The position numbers were made by a program, and so were the translations under genes. A stretch of 64,000 nt of DNA from Asparagopsis taxiformis (taxonomy: Eukaryota > Rhodophyta > Florideophyceae > Bonnemaisoniales > Bonnemaisoniaceae): assembly GCA_030407315.1 (NCBI GenBank), contig JALQPE010001977.1, positions 62,001 through 126,000 of the forward strand. Direction: 5' to 3'. The stretch's first letter is position 1. Every line of letters begins with the position of its first letter. Under the pieces are notes generated by a model. It did not search any database, had not been told where the DNA came from, and saw nothing but the letters and a program-made list of their open reading frames with translations. Below are positions 39,947 to 50,743 of this stretch, piece by piece.

Positions 39947-41398
39947 ATGCCACTAACGTCCTGTCCCGTGCTCATTTCGCCCATTCACCACCCCAAGATG
40001 CATCGTCCCATCGCGACGACCGACCCGCTCGCCGCCACCGAACAAGTCAATCTCTTCGATGAGAACTTCACCGCATTCCTCCGTTCCTCCCGCACGCCAC
40101 GAACCCATCCCACAAGCACCCCCGCACCACAGGGTCTCAGTCCCCGCCTCCACGGCGTGTACAATATCTCCCCCCGTCTGCCCTCCGCCCTCCCGCCATC
40201 CGCCTCGCCGCGCGTCTTCGAGCCCATCACCCCGGACCGCGGCCAGCCAGTGCTCCCATTCTACAATGCCGAGGACGCCGTCGGGCTCCCCATGCCCGAC
40301 AACGACCCCCATCCAGACACGGAGAATGAGCGTCGTCGCCGCGTCGAATGGGCGCGCTCCGCCCCCCAAATTGCCCCCGTGGCCACCACCGATGTCGGCG
40401 TTGTGGACGAAGATGCAGCAGACAAAATGTTCTCAAATGTCCCCAAGAAAGCGCCCACTCCCCAATCAACCCCTTTGGCACTCTCCTTTCCAACAGGCCC
40501 TTCACTAACCCCAATTCAGGATCCGGACGACACTTTTCCAGTTCCGACACCGTCGCCGCTTCGTGCACCATCGCCGCGTGGTGATACACCCCTTTTCCTT
40601 TCCACACCCACCCTCGCACCGCTTCGCATGCCCTCCCCATTTCAGATCCCCTGGTCCACCCCGCTGCCCAACGACTCCTTCTCCAAGCCGCCGCAACAGC
40701 CCGCAAATCATAACTTTTCCACACAGCTCTTCACCCGTTCAGATGATTTCTCCACCGCCCGTTCCCGTTCCGACGCACACATGTCGTCCCCGAACGCCAG
40801 TCCCCGCATGTCGCTTTTCCGCCCCGCATCCAACCCCGCCACCGTCCCCATGCCACTCCCCGAGCAACCTGTCAATCTTGCTGGTGTGCGCAAGCGACCG
40901 CCGAGAAGAAATAGCGACGAAATGGACGACGACTCCTCGCCGAGCAAAAAACATGAACCCATGCCCGTTCCTACTGGACCTATGCTTTCCCTCCAGGCTA
41001 CCCCGCCATTCCCTCCACCGCGCGCACTGCCAGCCTCAGATCCGTCAGACCCGCTCCGATGCAAGGTCTGCGGACAACGCTTTGCAAGAGTGTCCAATCT
41101 GCGTAAGCATCTGCGCTCGGTGCATGAGGTCACACGTCGTTTCGTCTGCTCGCTGTGTCCATACAAGTTTAAGCGTCAGGATCATTTGCTCAAGCATATG
41201 CGATCCGTTCATGCAAAGGTCAGAAACTTTTCGTGCCAAATTTGTGGCAGCCAGTTTGCAGAGAAGTTTAATCGCGACAAGCACACTCGCTCCATTCATG
41301 AGACAAAAAGAGCTTTCCAATGTCCGTGTGGAGCTTACCATCAGGACGGCGACAAGATGCAGAATTGTCTGCGCTGCAGGGCTGGCACAGTTGCATAA
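39947..41398 (+). CDS. C2H2 zinc-finger protein, three C-terminal fingers
   Basis: The 483-residue product has a long Pro/Ser/Thr-rich disordered region (about 1-365) with many SP/TP sites. Three C2H2 fingers follow, starting CKVCGQRF, CSLCPYKF and CQICGSQF and each ending HLRSVH, HMRSVH or HTRSIH. A last Cys-rich piece (CPCGAY...CLRC) could be a degenerate fourth site. The layout suggests a DNA-binding regulator with a phospho-regulated N-terminus. Met18 at 39998 is an alternative start. It is convergent with ALG5, 237 bases between stops, and shares its overall design with the other C2H2 gene in the window but not its finger number or order. Confidence 0.87.
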   Translation: MPLTSCPVLISPIHHPKMHRPIATTDPLAATEQVNLFDENFTAFLRSSRTPRTHPTSTPAPQGLSPRLHGVYNISPRLPSALPPSASPRVFEPITPDRGQPVLPFYNAEDAVGLPMPDNDPHPDTENERRRRVEWARSAPQIAPVATTDVGVVDEDAADKMFSNVPKKAPTPQSTPLALSFPTGPSLTPIQDPDDTFPVPTPSPLRAPSPRGDTPLFLSTPTLAPLRMPSPFQIPWSTPLPNDSFSKPPQQPANHNFSTQLFTRSDDFSTARSRSDAHMSSPNASPRMSLFRPASNPATVPMPLPEQPVNLAGVRKRPPRRNSDEMDDDSSPSKKHEPMPVPTGPMLSLQATPPFPPPRALPASDPSDPLRCKVCGQRFARVSNLRKHLRSVHEVTRRFVCSLCPYKFKRQDHLLKHMRSVHAKVRNFSCQICGSQFAEKFNRDKHTRSIHETKRAFQCPCGAYHQDGDKMQNCLRCRAGTVA

Positions 41399-41635
41399 AG
41401 ACTTATTTTCTCACTCACTTGATACAGGTCGTGTCTCTTCAACACGAAATTCCGCTGTGTATATCATTCTACTTGATCATTGTTTCCTTCTTCCTAATTC
41501 TTAACCAGGTAATGTTGCGCTATTACACACTCATCCAGCCGTTGCTGGCATTATAAACGATATTGGCTATACCCTGAACAGCTTTCTCAGATATAAACAA
41601 ATCAACTAAATGGACATTTCATAACCAAGTCGACT

Positions 41636-42520
41636 TTATTCTCCAACCAAAACGGGCGCAGAAACTCCCCAAGCACCAGTCACATATTTGTACCTCATAC
41701 GCAACATATCCATCATCATGTTCACCGTTGCCTTGACAACACTCAACTTACTACCGGGAACCTCTGTCCACTGAACGGGCACCTCGACAATATTCATTCC
41801 AGCTCTCTGAACGCGATACAAATTCTCCACATCAAACGCCCACCTCCTCAACATCTGCCCCCCAAACGCCACACGCGCCGCCTGTCTGGAATACAACTTG
41901 AATCCACACTGAGTATCACGCAAGCCCGTCACACCACCAACGTACACAACAACAAGATTAAACACCGTAGACACAAAGCCTCTCAACCAACCGCGACCTT
42001 CCTTTGCGCCACGTCCCTTCAAATGCACACGCGAACCAATCACGACATCCACGTCAGCGCGACTCATAACCGCCTCTAATTTCTCCACATCGGCAAACAA
42101 GGTCGCGGCATCAGCATCGGCCATGAGCACATAACGACCCCTGGCGCAGAGGACGCCTTCGCGCACCGCGCCGCCCTTTCCCTGATTGGGGGACAATTTG
42201 AGCACGCGCATGACCTGGGCGCCATGGCGCTGGACGTATCGCTGCGCCACATCGACGGTGTCGTCCTTACTGCCGTCGTCGACGACGATGACCTCAAAGG
42301 TGAAGGGCGGGCGTGTGGGGCGCGCGGCTCGCGTCTGCAGATAGGCGAGCGTTTCCTCCAGCATCTGTGGTAGACGCACCGACTCGTTGTACGCGGGCAC
42401 AATGACAGAGAGCTCGATCGACGCGGCGGACGCGATGGACGGGAACGGCACGTGTTGTCCCGGAGGCAATGCAGGATCGATGAATGTCGGCGTTGTTGGC
42501 GCACCGGTGTGCAATGCCAT
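41636..42520 (-). CDS. ALG5: Dolichyl-phosphate beta-glucosyltransferase (ALG5)
   Basis: The 294-residue GT2 enzyme makes dolichyl-phosphate glucose for N-glycan assembly at the ER. Motifs in order are LSVIVPAYNES, EVIVVDDGSKDDT, SPNQGKGGAVREG, VLMADADAAT (the DxD region), DVVIGSRVHLKGRG, RDTQCGFKLYSR and RRWAFDVENLY, all characteristic of ALG5 and distinct from DPM1. Fungal and animal ALG5 start with a transmembrane helix. No such helix is seen here, even if the frame is extended to the ATG at 42739 (367 residues), whose extra part is Ser/Thr/His-rich. I prefer 42520 because the upstream composition is non-coding in look. A missed 5' exon could carry the anchor. Confidence 0.88.
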   Translation of the reverse strand: MALHTGAPTTPTFIDPALPPGQHVPFPSIASAASIELSVIVPAYNESVRLPQMLEETLAYLQTRAARPTRPPFTFEVIVVDDGSKDDTVDVAQRYVQRHGAQVMRVLKLSPNQGKGGAVREGVLCARGRYVLMADADAATLFADVEKLEAVMSRADVDVVIGSRVHLKGRGAKEGRGWLRGFVSTVFNLVVVYVGGVTGLRDTQCGFKLYSRQAARVAFGGQMLRRWAFDVENLYRVQRAGMNIVEVPVQWTEVPGSKLSVVKATVNMMMDMLRMRYKYVTGAWGVSAPVLVGE

Positions 42521-43101
42521 TTTGGCAACGCGCAGCGTTGATGATGAGATGATTGCGCTCACGCTGGTGAGGTCTGACGCAGTCGCTGACGGATGTTTGT
42601 GCTCGTGCGCTGATGCATGGGTTGTTGGGCTCGTCTCGGGTGAGATTTGGTGGGAAGAAATGATGCGACCAAGTTTGTATGTTGATTGGCATGACTCGTT
42701 CGCCAGCGAATCATGTCCACGTTGACAGTTTGATGACATAATTCTGACGCAAACCGGTATGACAATATGGAGCGCGTACCATGTTTTCTGGTTATTTGCA
42801 ACGCATTGCTCGAATATTGAAAAACGAATAGTGTATTGACAAGTGTCTCCACACAGTACTTCCCAATATACATATTCGAATCATACAGCACAGTCAATTT
42901 ACAATCATCCGCTCATGGCACTAAATCGGATGCAGTCTCATCGCAACGATGTGATCCGCTCCGATCGTATGCTGCACAATCCAACGTTGTCAACCGATCC
43001 ACAAAATGATCGCCTTCCTCTCCAATATTCTCCACATACGTCACCAACAGACGCGTACACAAAAATGCGCAACCAAGCCGGCTCTCATCTCGCGGCCGAA
43101 A
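42521..43101. other. Divergent intergenic region, ALG5 / aminotransferase
   Basis: This 581-base stretch between divergent ATGs has frames open from both sides but no domain. The aminotransferase frame extends to 43006 through a possible basic leader. No RNA gene or repeat is seen. Confidence 0.35.
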
Positions 43102-44384
43102 ATGACCCAAACGGCGCCGCCCTACGCGCCAGGCGTCATGGGTCTGGAGAACGAAGGCGCGTACGCGGTCCAAGACGCCGCAAATGCTCTTGAAGCGCGC
43201 ACAGGCAAATCAGTCGTGCATCTCGAGATCGGACAGCCGGGACTTGCAACACCTAGACATGTCGCCGATGCGGGCGTCGCCGCCATACGCGATGGTCAGA
43301 CCAAATACTGCTCCCCGGCTGGCGTGCCGTCGCTGCGGGAGGCAGTTGCTCGACATGTGTCTGAGGAGCGCAATATTACCGTCACCCCTGACATGGTCGT
43401 CATCGGACCAGGCGCCAAGCCGGGCTTGTTTTTTGTGACGATGGCGCTCGTCAGGGGACGCGAGGATCAGGTCGTCATACCGGACCCCGGCTTTCCGACG
43501 TATAGAGCTATGGTGGACGTGGCGGGCGGAAGCTGTGTGCCGGTTAGACTGCGCGAGGATATGGCGTCTTTTGATATGGCGGCTTTTGAAAAGGCGGTTT
43601 CGAAGCAGACGAGACTTGTGGTGTTGAATTCTCCGGGGAATCCGACAGGTGGGGTAGGTTTGATTCTTTGGTGGTGATTTATAAGCTGGTTTTGTTTTGT
43701 AGTGATGACTAACCTCGATGTGTGATATGTTGATTACAGGTGATGCCGGAAGAGGATTTGCGTCGCATTGCGCAGCTGGCGGTTTTGTATGATTTCTGGG
43801 TGATTACAGATGAGATTTATTCGCAGCTTGTCTACACGTCCGAGTACACATCGATTATTTCCATGCCGGACATGCAGAGTCGTACGGTTCTCGTGGATGG
43901 GTTTTCGAAAAGCTATTGTATGACTGGTTGGCGTCTCGGATGGGCTGTGATGCCCGAGGATCTTGCAGCTCGTGTAGAGTTACTACTGGTGCATTCAGTG
44001 GGTTGCACGGCGACCTTTGTGCAGCAAGCTGGCGTGGCAGCGCTGAATGGTGCGCGGACAGATGTGATTGAAATGCGTGAGGTGTATCGTCGACGACGCG
44101 ATCTGGTGGTGGATGGATTGAATCGAATTGAGGGCGTGAGTTGTGTGGTGCCGCAGGGCGCGTTTTATGCGTTTGCAGACGTGAAGAGCTTTGGTTTGCC
44201 GTGTAGAGAGATTGCTAATTTGCTGCTCGAAGAAGGATTTGTAGCGGTTCTACCGGGCACCGATTTCGGCGACGGGGGCGAAGGCTTTATAAGACTAAGT
44301 TACGTGAGCGAAGAACAAGTGCTCGTCGAAGGTTTGGCACGAATTAAATCAACACTGGACACGCTGCGGCAACGGCGCATGTGA
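43102..44384 (+). CDS. Class I aminotransferase (AAT, bacterial 1-beta type), one intron
   Basis: Exons 43102-43653 and 43740-44384 join in phase 0 to give 398 residues. The intron (86 bases) has GTAGGT and gattacag ends and a branch-like gactaac at about 43706-43712. It splits the conserved NSPGNPTGG motif just after the glycines. The PLP lysine lies in GFSKSYCMTGWRLGW, and DEIYSQLVY and GAFYAF are further fold-type I motifs. This group includes aspartate and prephenate aminotransferases of bacteria and plastids. Only a short N-terminus precedes the fold, so a cytosolic place is likely unless the in-frame upstream part (from 43006) is used as a leader. The exact substrate is open. Confidence 0.88.
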
Positions 44385-44669
44385 GCGCTACAATTGGAGA
44401 CAGCTGTCCAATTATGCGAAAAGTAGCCAGTTAGATGTGCCGTGAAATGATAAGTACAAAAAAGCTTTGGTGACAACTGTCGAAACACATGAAAATTACG
44501 CCTCTCACTCCAATGTTGATCCGACTAACGACGGCGACCACAAGGCGGTGGCGTAGCGAAATCTGCCCATCGATACACACATCATCCCAATCCTTCCCCC
44601 GCCACCCGACTCCCCTTTCCCACACCTCACGCCCTCTCCCACGGGAGCGTCCCACATCCCCACTACCAA

Positions 44670-46763
44670 ATGGTCGGCGGCGCCCTTCAGACATCCACCC
44701 GCTCGCCGCTTCCAGACGTCTGGGCTGTAAGTCAGCACGCCACAGACGCCTGTCTCGTGCGAGCCGATGGCGCCGTTGAAGCATTCCACCTACCCACCGC
44801 CGTCCGTCGCTCCAAACCACCCCCGTCGCTTCCGACCCGCGGCGCAGGCCGTCCCTCCGCATTGGCCATTCGCCCCGCCGATGACCGCTCCCCCATCGCC
44901 GTGGCCGCCGGCACGGACGCCGGCCATCTCATCGTCGACGCGCGCGTCGTCGCCATTCTCGACGGCGCCCCCATAGCCGCCCTGGTCTTCCAGCCAGCCG
45001 TGCTGCTCGCCGCCGGCGGCGCCGCCCGCGAGCTCGTCGTCGTGGATCCTGCTACAGCTGTCGTCTCCTCAAGATTCTCCTTTGCGAAAGACCATCGTTC
45101 TGCCATCACCGCTATCGCCGCCAATGTGCCCGCCCGTCAGACCGTCCTCTGCTCGCAGGCAGTCACCCTCGTCGATTTCGACACCGGAAAGGTGCTGCGC
45201 AAGTACACCGGCCACGCGTCGCCCGTGTCCGCAGCCCAGATGTTTCCGTCTCATACGCGCTTTGTTACCGGCTGTCAGGGGGACAAGTTTCTCTTCGTCT
45301 GGGATTGTGCGCGTGATGAAGATGCGTCCGCTGTGAGAGGAAAGAAGCGACGCAAGATTTCCACGTATAAACCGTTGCATACTTTGATCGCACCTGTAGA
45401 AAACGTACGCTCGATTGCGGTGGACGACCATGAGACAAGTGGTACGTCTGTCGCTGCAGTTTTGTCAACTGGCGCCGTTGCGATCTGGCGTAATTGGACA
45501 GAGAAGGGGTCTTCATCACCTACTCCGAGTTCATTTGTGATCCAACCCTCGCCACCTTCACATCCACGACCGCCGCCCCCCGTTTTTCTCGCTTGTTTCT
45601 CCAAGGTGGGTGTTGTCACCGTGCTGTATGGATCTTCGCTTAAACCAGACACACATAGCGTTGCATTGAATGCGCAAGAAATGGATGAAACGTTCTTGCC
45701 AGTCGTGCATGAAAACGGGCTGATTGCAAAGCCGGGCAAGTTGGCGGCACCTGCACTGCTCAATGAACGACCGGAACCATCCGTTGTGCAGCAAAACGAG
45801 CAGACCAGATTGATCGGCTTGCCGGCAGCGCCTGAGCCGGATAAGGCGCGAAATGGAGTGCTTCTGGTATCAGGAGACGCAGATATGGATGACTACTCTT
45901 CGGATAGTGCCGAAGAGGGCGGCAGTGAGGAAGGGGATGAAGAAGAAGATGACGATAATGACGAAGAGAGTGAGAATGAAAAGGGTTTGGAACCAACGTT
46001 GCAAGACAAATTGGAGGCTTTGGGGGTCGGCAAGGATGGGGCAGGTGCGAAAGGCGGAAAGGTGACTAAAGGTGCAGTGGGGCCGGTCAAGCTTGACTCA
46101 AGGGTGAGCATCATTTTGCAGGCTGTACGGTCGAAGGACTCGGAGATGCTCGAGAATTGTATTATGAATGGAGTGAACCGAGTTGTGATCAGAAACACTG
46201 TACAAAGAATACCGTCTGCTATCGCAACTGGGGACCTGCTGGACATTCTCGTGAGGCAACTGCAGAAATATCCCGGTAGGGCAGAAACGCTGGTACCGTG
46301 GTTGAAAGAAATTCTGATCGAGCATGCGAGCTCGCTGATGGCGGGACGAAGAAGGGCTACATTAACTAGTTTGATGGCAATCGTGGATACGAGAATGCAG
46401 GCGCTGGAAGCGCTTTCAAGACTGGAAGGTCGATTGGAACTCGTGGTTGGTCAGGCGTCTCGGTTGAGAAGAGAAGGGAAGCCTGTCACGACAGCGAACG
46501 CTGAGGCGAAAGCAGAATACGTTGAAGAGGAGGGGGATGGGGAGGAGTCGAGTAGTGAAAGCGAGTCGCTGGAGGACAGTGATGAGGGTGAAGGAGCTAC
46601 GGGTGATTCGAGTGACTCGGAGGAGAGTAGTAGCGATTCTGACGACAAGGAAGAAATGGAAGGCATAACTAGAAGCAATGAAGCAGATGGAGGTATGAAT
46701 GGGAAGAAAAGCTCTGAGCAAGAATCATCTTCGGAGGATAGTGGCGACGAGGACGGAGATTGA
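44670..46763 (+). CDS. UTP5: U3 snoRNP / t-UTP subunit UTP5 (WDR43)
   Basis: The 697-residue protein has a WD-repeat propeller in its N-terminal half (KVLRKYTGHASPVSAAQMF, FVTGCQGDKFLFVWDCA). An acidic stretch follows at about 408-435, then a Utp12-type helical domain (about 470-610) with MNGVNRVVIRNTVQRI and LLDILVRQLQKYP. The last 85 residues are a very acidic Ser/Glu/Asp tail. This order fits UTP5/WDR43, part of the t-UTP complex that starts 18S rRNA processing in the nucleolus. UTP4, 10, 15 and 17 differ in layout; UTP12 itself is longer with more WD repeats. The start is the first in-frame ATG. The following gene is convergent, 181 bases away. Confidence 0.85.
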   Translation: MVGGALQTSTRSPLPDVWAVSQHATDACLVRADGAVEAFHLPTAVRRSKPPPSLPTRGAGRPSALAIRPADDRSPIAVAAGTDAGHLIVDARVVAILDGAPIAALVFQPAVLLAAGGAARELVVVDPATAVVSSRFSFAKDHRSAITAIAANVPARQTVLCSQAVTLVDFDTGKVLRKYTGHASPVSAAQMFPSHTRFVTGCQGDKFLFVWDCARDEDASAVRGKKRRKISTYKPLHTLIAPVENVRSIAVDDHETSGTSVAAVLSTGAVAIWRNWTEKGSSSPTPSSFVIQPSPPSHPRPPPPVFLACFSKVGVVTVLYGSSLKPDTHSVALNAQEMDETFLPVVHENGLIAKPGKLAAPALLNERPEPSVVQQNEQTRLIGLPAAPEPDKARNGVLLVSGDADMDDYSSDSAEEGGSEEGDEEEDDDNDEESENEKGLEPTLQDKLEALGVGKDGAGAKGGKVTKGAVGPVKLDSRVSIILQAVRSKDSEMLENCIMNGVNRVVIRNTVQRIPSAIATGDLLDILVRQLQKYPGRAETLVPWLKEILIEHASSLMAGRRRATLTSLMAIVDTRMQALEALSRLEGRLELVVGQASRLRREGKPVTTANAEAKAEYVEEEGDGEESSSESESLEDSDEGEGATGDSSDSEESSSDSDDKEEMEGITRSNEADGGMNGKKSSEQESSSEDSGDEDGD

Positions 46764-46944
46764 ATATTTACTTTGCATCGTCCTCGTAGGTAATATGAAC
46801 AGTTGTACATGTCATTTATGGCGCGTGATGCACTTTCCGTCGAGAGATTGTAAAGGAAAGGTTTGCAGCATGAGTTGTTGTGACTATACAATCGAGGTAT
46901 CCAACAGCGGGAGCGAGTTAGTTTATTTTGCATCCAATGTCAGA

Positions 46945-47511
46945 TCATGATGACACGCAGCGCTGCACAAACTGCGCCAATGGATTCACTCTGGACGGCC
47001 CCTTGTACAGAATTTTATCTTGCGCCTGCGTGGAATGCTGCGGGATGAAGTACAACTTGGGAATCGATTCGATACCAAATCGCAGCGCAAACTTGCGGTT
47101 CTCAGCGTCACTTACATTGACGGCCAGAAACAAGAGCTCCTCAAAGCGATTCGAGCAGTGCATATACGGGCTACGCAATTTCTTGCAATGCGGACACGTC
47201 TGCGAATAGAAGGCCACAAAAGCTGCGCGCTCGTTGGCAGTGCCATCGGGTGTGGGCGCACCGATCGCGGCGGCAAAGTCATCCGCTCCGTGAATGAAAC
47301 GTACGCGATGGTCCATCTGGCCCTCCCAGGCGCCCGAGGAGAACATGTCCAAATACCACAGCAAGAAGAGCGAGAGCACGACCGACGCCGAGACGACGAC
47401 GGCCATGATTGCGCATTCGCGACGCGCGTCGTCGGCGTCGGAAGCGCGCGTCTCCGCGGGCGGCGCGGCCTCTGGCGGCCGGTGGCGACGACGCAGCGTG
47501 TCGACGGGCAT
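46945..47511 (-). CDS. Membrane-anchored thioredoxin-domain protein
   Basis: The 188-residue protein has an N-terminal cytosolic part of about 33 residues, one membrane span (about 34-54) and a thioredoxin-like domain. The active site is SQTCPHCKKL with Cys106 and Cys109 (CPHC), and the cis-proline is in GIESIPKLYF. This suggests a luminal or extracellular disulfide oxidoreductase of PDI/TMX type. CPHC is found in oxidising DsbA-like proteins as well. No ER retention signal is present at the C-terminus. Confidence 0.82.
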   Translation of the reverse strand: MPVDTLRRRHRPPEAAPPAETRASDADDARRECAIMAVVVSASVVLSLFLLWYLDMFSSGAWEGQMDHRVRFIHGADDFAAAIGAPTPDGTANERAAFVAFYSQTCPHCKKLRSPYMHCSNRFEELLFLAVNVSDAENRKFALRFGIESIPKLYFIPQHSTQAQDKILYKGPSRVNPLAQFVQRCVSS

Positions 47512-48122
47512 GGTCGTTCGGTTACGTTTGTCGACGCGCCGACAGCCACCGCCGATTTCTGCCGAAATTAAACCGCGCGTTACGCCGTGTTGGGCGGCGC
47601 GTGGCTGGCGTGCCGCGTTCTATTTCAGGCAATTTACAGCCGTGGCGCGTGGATCACGGCGAATGACAACTGTAAGACGACGATCGCGCCGTTGGGTAAC
47701 GACTCACCTCGCGTCGAGATGATTTGACTGGTGCGGGCATGGTCTTCTTACGTGGATGCAGACGTTCGGATGTTGTAATCTACCCGCGAGCGACTGGCTG
47801 GCTCACCGCTGTTCCGCGGCGAGCTTATTTCTGGATTGAAGTATGTAGAATGCCTCGCATTGGCGCTGTTTCCACTTTGTGGTTGTTCTGGCTCACCGTC
47901 GCGGGCCACTTTGGACCGCGCGGGTTTTCAAATCGTCTTCCATTCATGGATGTGCCCATCTAGAAAGCGCCAAGCCATCGCTCATTGTAAACACCGCGCA
48001 TTGAGTGTCAGATACAATGCTATGGGCAACAATGAACTGTAGAAACATGGTACGATATCAGTTGTCTGTAACACAATCGGCCTCTCTCACCTTCACGACT
48101 TTGATCGTATGCGCCCGTCATC
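47512..48122. other. Divergent intergenic region, thioredoxin protein / membrane protein copy 1
   Basis: This 611-base stretch lies between divergent ATGs, with only short frames that lack domain signals. It is expected to contain both promoters. No repeat is obvious. Confidence 0.35.
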
Positions 48123-49601
48123 ATGGCCAGCTATGTGGACGCATCCGGTCGTACCATCCTCACATCTATCCCCACGCCGCCACCAGCTTTTATCAATTTA
48201 ACGGCCGACGAGCCAGGTCGCTATGTGTTTGGCCATAATTTCTTCCCCGCGGCCGACTTTCCTCTCCTGACCATTTTCCATCGCAAGTACGCCGGCAATG
48301 GCGAGGAATTCATCCTCGCCTTGCTATCCGTCATTCTTATAGCGGCCATATCTGAGATTATCCACTCTATTATTCTGCAGACGCGAACGCAGACGCGTGG
48401 CCATCCATCGCCGACCGCCATGCAGACCTCCTTTCTCATCGACGAAACATACCATCTGCGCAACGTCTATCTTCATCTTTTCTCCAGCCCAAACCGCAAA
48501 CAAGCGCGCTCGACAAACAGCACAGACGGCGTACCGGGCACCAAGACGTCCATTCTGATCCTCATGGTCGCACTGGCTATTCTGTCCATCGATATGCTAG
48601 CTGTGTACCTAACGCAACCACGAATCGTGCACAGCCGTGCCAATGAATACTCTATTCGCGTATCGCATCCGGCAGGCACATCACATGCACTATCCGATTT
48701 CATCCGACGCATCTCGTTGGAACGCACATGCGTCACACCGGTCGTCACCAACGCGCGTCAACAGCGCAACTACTTTCTAAGCGCCTGCATCCGATACGAC
48801 GACATCAACGCGCGAACAAGCGCCAACGACGCGATCCAAAACCTAAGCATAACGTCATTCTTCCACCGCGGCGGCGGCGACCATTCGTTCACATTCGGCA
48901 CGTCTGAACACAGCGTAAAAACGCGCGCGCTAGTATTCCCGCAGCCGGAAAACACCAACCCACGCCGGGTGCTATTCCGCGTACTCGAAGACGGGCAATT
49001 TTCGCAAACGCGCTATCTGCACGACGTCGCGGTCTACGCGGCGCTAGAATGGGCGTGCAATCGGGACGTCTCCACACAGACGTGCGCGCAGCTCGTAGAA
49101 ACGGTGCGAGTGGTACGACGCGAGCGCGTGACACGCAAAGTGATCTATTGGGAGGGCAGGGAACAGACGGTCGCGGAGAGCGTGGACGGACTACGCAGCG
49201 AGTTTCACGTGCGGCTCGAGGCGCCATCGCGCGCCGTGCAGGCGGCCGGACGCGTGTTCGCTACTAGCGCCGTGGTGGAGGAGGTGGCGGCACGCGGCGA
49301 TTTCACAGACGTCACTAACGAACGTCGTGTGCCCGGTCTTGCAGGGATGATCTCCGAAGAGGGCCGCGTCGCCGGCGTGCCGCTACTCGCCATGTTGGCC
49401 GCGATTGCGGTCGCGTGCGTCGCGATTCTGCGCGCGCTTCTTCGCCCGATCTCGCTCGCGCAGGCGGCAAGACTCGGGCTGCTCTCGCAGCGAGCGGAGG
49501 CGTCGGATGAGACGATGGATGGGCGTGGTGCAGACGCGCACGTCGAGATCGAGGCCGTTTTGGACGACGGGTTTGACGAGCGCGCTCGCGACGTGCGGTA
49601 G
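48123..49601 (+). CDS. Three-pass membrane protein of unrecognised family (tandem copy 1)
   Basis: The 492-residue protein has hydrophobic segments at about 62-85, 142-163 and 418-441, with a long hydrophilic region of about 255 residues between the second and third. A paralogue of nearly the same length (494) follows on the same strand. Shared motifs are HPAGT, LSAC..YDD or YED, a FGTS.H.V.TRALV stretch, QTC, RVFATS..V and SE.GR.AGV. Several cysteines in the central region are kept in both, which suggests a luminal, disulfide-bonded domain. No known family is recognised. The last 50 residues are acidic and probably cytosolic. Confidence 0.75.
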   Translation: MASYVDASGRTILTSIPTPPPAFINLTADEPGRYVFGHNFFPAADFPLLTIFHRKYAGNGEEFILALLSVILIAAISEIIHSIILQTRTQTRGHPSPTAMQTSFLIDETYHLRNVYLHLFSSPNRKQARSTNSTDGVPGTKTSILILMVALAILSIDMLAVYLTQPRIVHSRANEYSIRVSHPAGTSHALSDFIRRISLERTCVTPVVTNARQQRNYFLSACIRYDDINARTSANDAIQNLSITSFFHRGGGDHSFTFGTSEHSVKTRALVFPQPENTNPRRVLFRVLEDGQFSQTRYLHDVAVYAALEWACNRDVSTQTCAQLVETVRVVRRERVTRKVIYWEGREQTVAESVDGLRSEFHVRLEAPSRAVQAAGRVFATSAVVEEVAARGDFTDVTNERRVPGLAGMISEEGRVAGVPLLAMLAAIAVACVAILRALLRPISLAQAARLGLLSQRAEASDETMDGRGADAHVEIEAVLDDGFDERARDVR

Positions 49602-49608
49602 ATGTGGT

Positions 49609-49636
49609 TGCGCGGCGCGGCGCGGCGCGGCGCGGA
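49609..49636. repeat. GCGGC pentamer run
   Basis: About five tandem GCGGC units directly follow the stop of the first membrane-protein gene. They form part of its presumed 3' UTR. Confidence 0.7.
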
Positions 49637-49962
49637 ATTGTATATATTTGGCGCGGGCGGGGAGGGATCGACGAGGAAGAGGCTGTGGTGGAATCGGATG
49701 CAGTGGTTGGGTTGGAGTCGCGTGTTTGGCAGCGGGTGATGTGGTGGAACGTAAGTTAATAGAAGAAATGTTGGGTTAGAATGGTTTATTATATGGAGAG
49801 AACGTTGGCGTGTGATTGGCGAGTGCCGTGTCGTGCCGTGCGTACTTTGGGACCATGATGCGCTTGTTTCTGCGGTGTAGCGGTACAGTATGCAACTGAT
49901 TGCATGGCATCTGGCCGGGATGAGGTACGGCGACGTCACACATATACATGCACAGATACGGC

Positions 49963-50013
49963 GGCTGCGGTTGCGGTTGCGGCAGCGGCAGTGGCTGCGG
50001 CTGCGGCCGCGGC
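49963..50013. repeat. GGTTGC/GGCTGC triplet-type run
   Basis: Imperfect units of six bases (ggttgc, ggcagc, ggctgc, ggccgc) repeat over about 50 bases with no gene attached. It is a low-complexity sequence of the same base composition as other runs in intergenic DNA of this window. Confidence 0.6.
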
Positions 50014-50743
50014 AAACAATGCGAATCTCAATGCAACGCGACGTACAATAGCCCACAGTGATGACAATTATCCGAGCATGGCACGACAGGACGCTCAGTA
50101 ATGGCGCCTGTGTCCTGCATGGTTGCTGTGAGCTTGGCATGCGTGCGTGTACTCACGCTGTGAATTGCAGTGTTCTAGTAAGGAAAGCGCGGCGGCCAAT
50201 CATCCAGATCACGTAATACAGTTGAACGAATAAATGCAACGATCAGCAATGACATACGTGGAAAGAAACGGCGTCGACATACATCGCGAGGCGAGGCAAA
50301 GTGCCATATTGTGACGCGGATTGCACGTCGAGACAAAACGCGCGTTGGTTCGTTGAGCGCCGGCAGTAGGCGCATCGCATCGCATCGTATCGCGTCGCGT
50401 CGGATGACATGTACCCTTTGGTACCCTCGGTATCCTGAATGGACAAATATATTTTTGGCCAAAAAAGCGTATCGTCCACCCTTCGAAGCGACGTATAACG
50501 GCAGATGCCACGCCATCATACCTTTGGAAGCAATTCAATCATTCCATCGTACAGCGCGCCCCCGCCCCCGCCCCGTCATTCCAATCTCATACACCTCAGA
50601 GCCGCCGCACCTGTCACAACTCATCTACTGCTCTCTCGCTCACTCGATGCTCGACCCGCAAATCGCTGCTCGTGCAGCACAATTACAAACCATCCCCGAT
50701 CCAAATCTCGCCTCCGTCGCGTCATGACCGTCGCCCATTAACA

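Larger units (their letters stand above)
49602..50743. other. Intergenic region between tandem membrane-protein genes
   Basis: This 1.1 kb stretch begins with a GCGGC pentamer run right after the first copy's stop. It also has a ggttgc/ggctgc-type run near 49963-50012, and short gcatc/gcgtc-type units near 50368-50402. A minus-strand frame through this area (49205-50140) is low-complexity and is not called. A TATA-like aaatatattttt lies near 50445. Confidence 0.45.

Noticed and set aside
49205..50140. Minus-strand open frame of 311 codons
   Set aside because: Half of it is antisense to the first membrane-protein gene and the rest covers low-complexity repeats.
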